This document shows, one piece after another, positions 37,925 to 64,000 of a DNA stretch of 64,000 bases. This DNA is from Diphasiastrum complanatum (Eukaryota > Streptophyta > Lycopodiopsida > Lycopodiales > Lycopodiaceae). The translations under genes and the position numbers were made by a program. The notes below the pieces were generated by a model. It did no database searches and had not been told where the DNA came from. It was given only the letters and a program-made list of their open reading frames with translations. Numbering within the stretch: the first letter of the stretch is position 1; each line of letters begins with the position of its first letter. The stretch spans positions 25,557,285 to 25,621,284 of the forward strand of contig CM055104.1 in assembly GCA_029204225.1 (NCBI GenBank), written 5' to 3'.

Positions 37925-40061
37925 CTTCGACCATTTTGGGTTTAATGCCACAAAACGAACATCTTGGGAAAAGGAAGCCGCAAAATGAATACGTTGATGC
38001 TGGACAATGAAAATGAAATTGACAAAACGAGTAAGAGGTGCTCTTCTAAATGCTTCTTGGGGTTATCAACTCGTGGATCATAGAGAATAAAAAATGCCAA
38101 CCTCAACTGTATCACAACTGAGGCGAAAAGATGATATTTTATGAATTAGAGAACCCAAGTCCCAAACATATGCCCATAACTATGTCACAACAAATTGAAC
38201 CCGAGTGGGTTAGATACAGTCACCCTTAGAATTTGATATTGTGCACAATATATGTGTATCTCCACCTAAAAATGTTGGTAGCATTTTTCATGCTTTGGAG
38301 CTAGCCCATGTTTGATTTCATCCTTTGCTAAGATTGAAGCAAGATCAAATCACCCAATTCGCTGGACTAAATATACCACAGGAAGCATGACAATTGCTGG
38401 AAAATTCTATTGGAGAATGGAAATCACACACCTGCCAATGGATGGGTGCCTTTTACCTTTCTTTCAAGCTTTTATTAAGATTTGAAATATAATAAACGAA
38501 CAAAACAAGCTATAAAACATGAAAAAGGAGAACAAAATGCACATGGGAGGTTGGCAGCCACCTAATTGGCAGCTGATGGAAAGGTTTCCACCTTCGCATG
38601 AGCTTTTTTTCTATCTGGTGGCATGCTAAGGACCTTCTAGGAGCCTTATACAAAGCTCAAGAGCACACTAATCGGGTGATACGAGTACTCAAGGGATCAC
38701 AAATCAGCTCACACTCCCTAGTACCTACCTAAGCAACAATCCTTCCATCACTATTTCTCTTGAAACTTTGCAAGAACAATTTTTTTGACGAGATGGAGTA
38801 TTTCATGAATTCTCAACTTGATTATTTTTGCTTCTTCCTATGTAAACCATACTTGCCTGGTCCGAACATGTTTTGTTTTGGATGTGACCTAACAAAGAAA
38901 AATTTTGAAAATTTTTTCCAAAAGAAAGAAGGCGAATCTTTTGAAATCGGTCAAAAATAAGGAATGACATTGGGCTGCCTTATATAGACTGTTTAGACAT
39001 AATATACCAACCATGCATAAAAATGATTCTTGTACGATTCATGAACTTGCTACTTTTGGTTACTTTCAAATAGCTTGAATTCAGGTTCAATGTTCATAAA
39101 TGGAGCAAATTCTGGACATGAGTCTTTGGGGCCCCAAGACCCCAAAAGAAGTCTACTTCCAAAAATATGATTATTTTATATTTTTTGGGCAAGATATTCT
39201 TTTCAAAAGAGAAAAAAATTTCAAATATTTTTTATTTTCTGTACTTATAAAACAGTAACATTTCGAACCAAAGGGTTCAGAACAGGTATCTATGATGTAG
39301 ACCAATAACCATAGGAGCCCAGCCACATGATGCACTTCTGCATATGAAACTCTATTGAAAAGATTCATGGAATATCTCAGATACTTAGAAGTACCTTCAT
39401 AAAATCCATGATCAGCTGATCTTTAGTAAAAGCATCAGTAAATATCTGACATTTCCAGACTGGAATATAAAGCTTCCAATTTGAGAGTTGAAAGTAGACT
39501 TTCTTATCAGTAATATCATCCACTTTACCTATGCTCTACAAATGGGCACCCTTCTTCATGTTGATCTTGGATTAAAAGGCATGGACATATGACTTCAGCG
39601 TTTAACGATTTATTCTCTAATTTTTGTTACTAGGAGTCAACATTGAAATATGAAACAAAATGTTCACCATCTGCACAATTATTCCAAGAAAAGGACCGGC
39701 ATGCATATGCTCATGGATGCATGTGTCAACATGCAAATATAACTTAAAGGTTTCATGGTGAAGCCAACTACACACTATGATTTGCTTCGAATAGCAAGAT
39801 TACCAGCCCTCCACATATAGGTAAGTGCATATCAGCTATTAGAAGCAACAAAACAATAACTTAACCCAATTCACTGCCAGAAATCAGAAGTTCAGATTAA
39901 AGACCTCAAAATGGAAGTTGACAGAAAATCCTGTCACTCCAAAGCAAGCATGTCACAGTAGAAGTAATCTGACACTCAAATATATAACAGACTCCAGAGT
40001 ATAGCTTGCTTGTAGTTCTCTGAATCCACTTCAAAAAACATCTTCAACCATTCACACCTGC

Positions 40062-63852
<23,791 letters not shown>

Positions 63853-64000
63853 AGATAGATAGTAACTAAAGCTCCCCTCCTTCCGAACACACAACAAGCT
63901 GCCTCCAAATTCAACACCAAATCCTTCAAGCTTTCAGTTGCGATCGCAGCATTCGACTTGCTCGCCTCAGACAGACAGACACGGAGCGAGAGAGAGAGAG
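63853..64000 (-). promoter_or_regulatory. Probable 5' untranslated region of the AIG1-like gene
   Basis: On the minus strand the sequence from the window end reads CTCTCTCTCTCTCGCTCCGT and continues pyrimidine-rich, as in many plant 5' leaders. The promoter lies outside the window. Confidence 0.45.

Overview
This is nuclear DNA of a land plant with a large, retrotransposon-rich genome. Evidence: Ty1/copia and Ty3/gypsy LTR elements with tRNA-Met and tRNA-Asp type primer sites, a hAT transposon, a LINE relic, long GA/CT microsatellites, GT-AG introns, and a plant-type AIG1/IAN GTPase gene. The roughly 21-kb intron and a kinesin exon that looks like the kinesin-9 class (known mainly from organisms with flagellated cells) would fit a gymnosperm, fern or lycophyte. 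That placement is inference; the species cannot be read from the window.

Left part (1-30.5 kb): mostly broken mobile DNA. It holds short hAT-type miniature elements (25-358, 1045-1251, 10093-10845), an old hAT transposase pseudogene (1460-4000), copia fragments on both strands (4.2-7.8, 14.0-18.1, 18.1-22.0, 22.8-29.0 kb) and gypsy RT relics (8.7-9.7, 13.5-14.0 kb). At 19047-21690 a copia deletion derivative sits nested in another copia element, flanked by a perfect 5-bp target duplication and carrying an internal inversion. At 25.4-26.2 kb a foldback element interrupts a copia RT. The only host-like coding piece is a 60-codon kinesin first exon at 11642-11821 (minus).

Middle (30.5-40 kb): one LTR element with both LTRs and a tRNA-Asp type primer site on the minus strand, then about 4 kb with little recognisable content.

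Right part (40.06-63.85 kb, minus): one apparently intact AIG1/IAN-family GTPase gene of five coding exons (345 codons, ending in a CaaX-like Cys-Thr-Ile-Leu). Its second intron, 41325-62218, holds a LINE relic, a gypsy relic, a mosaic of inverted copia pieces, miniature elements and a 4762-bp hAT transposon (56681-61442) with perfect 10-bp terminal inverted repeats and a perfect 8-bp target duplication.

The most interesting pattern is a hAT superfamily group: one near-autonomous element plus several miniature elements scattered over the window. They share the terminus CATAGTTGCA (or variants) and 8-bp target duplications, but carry three or more different palindromic subterminal repeat arrays.
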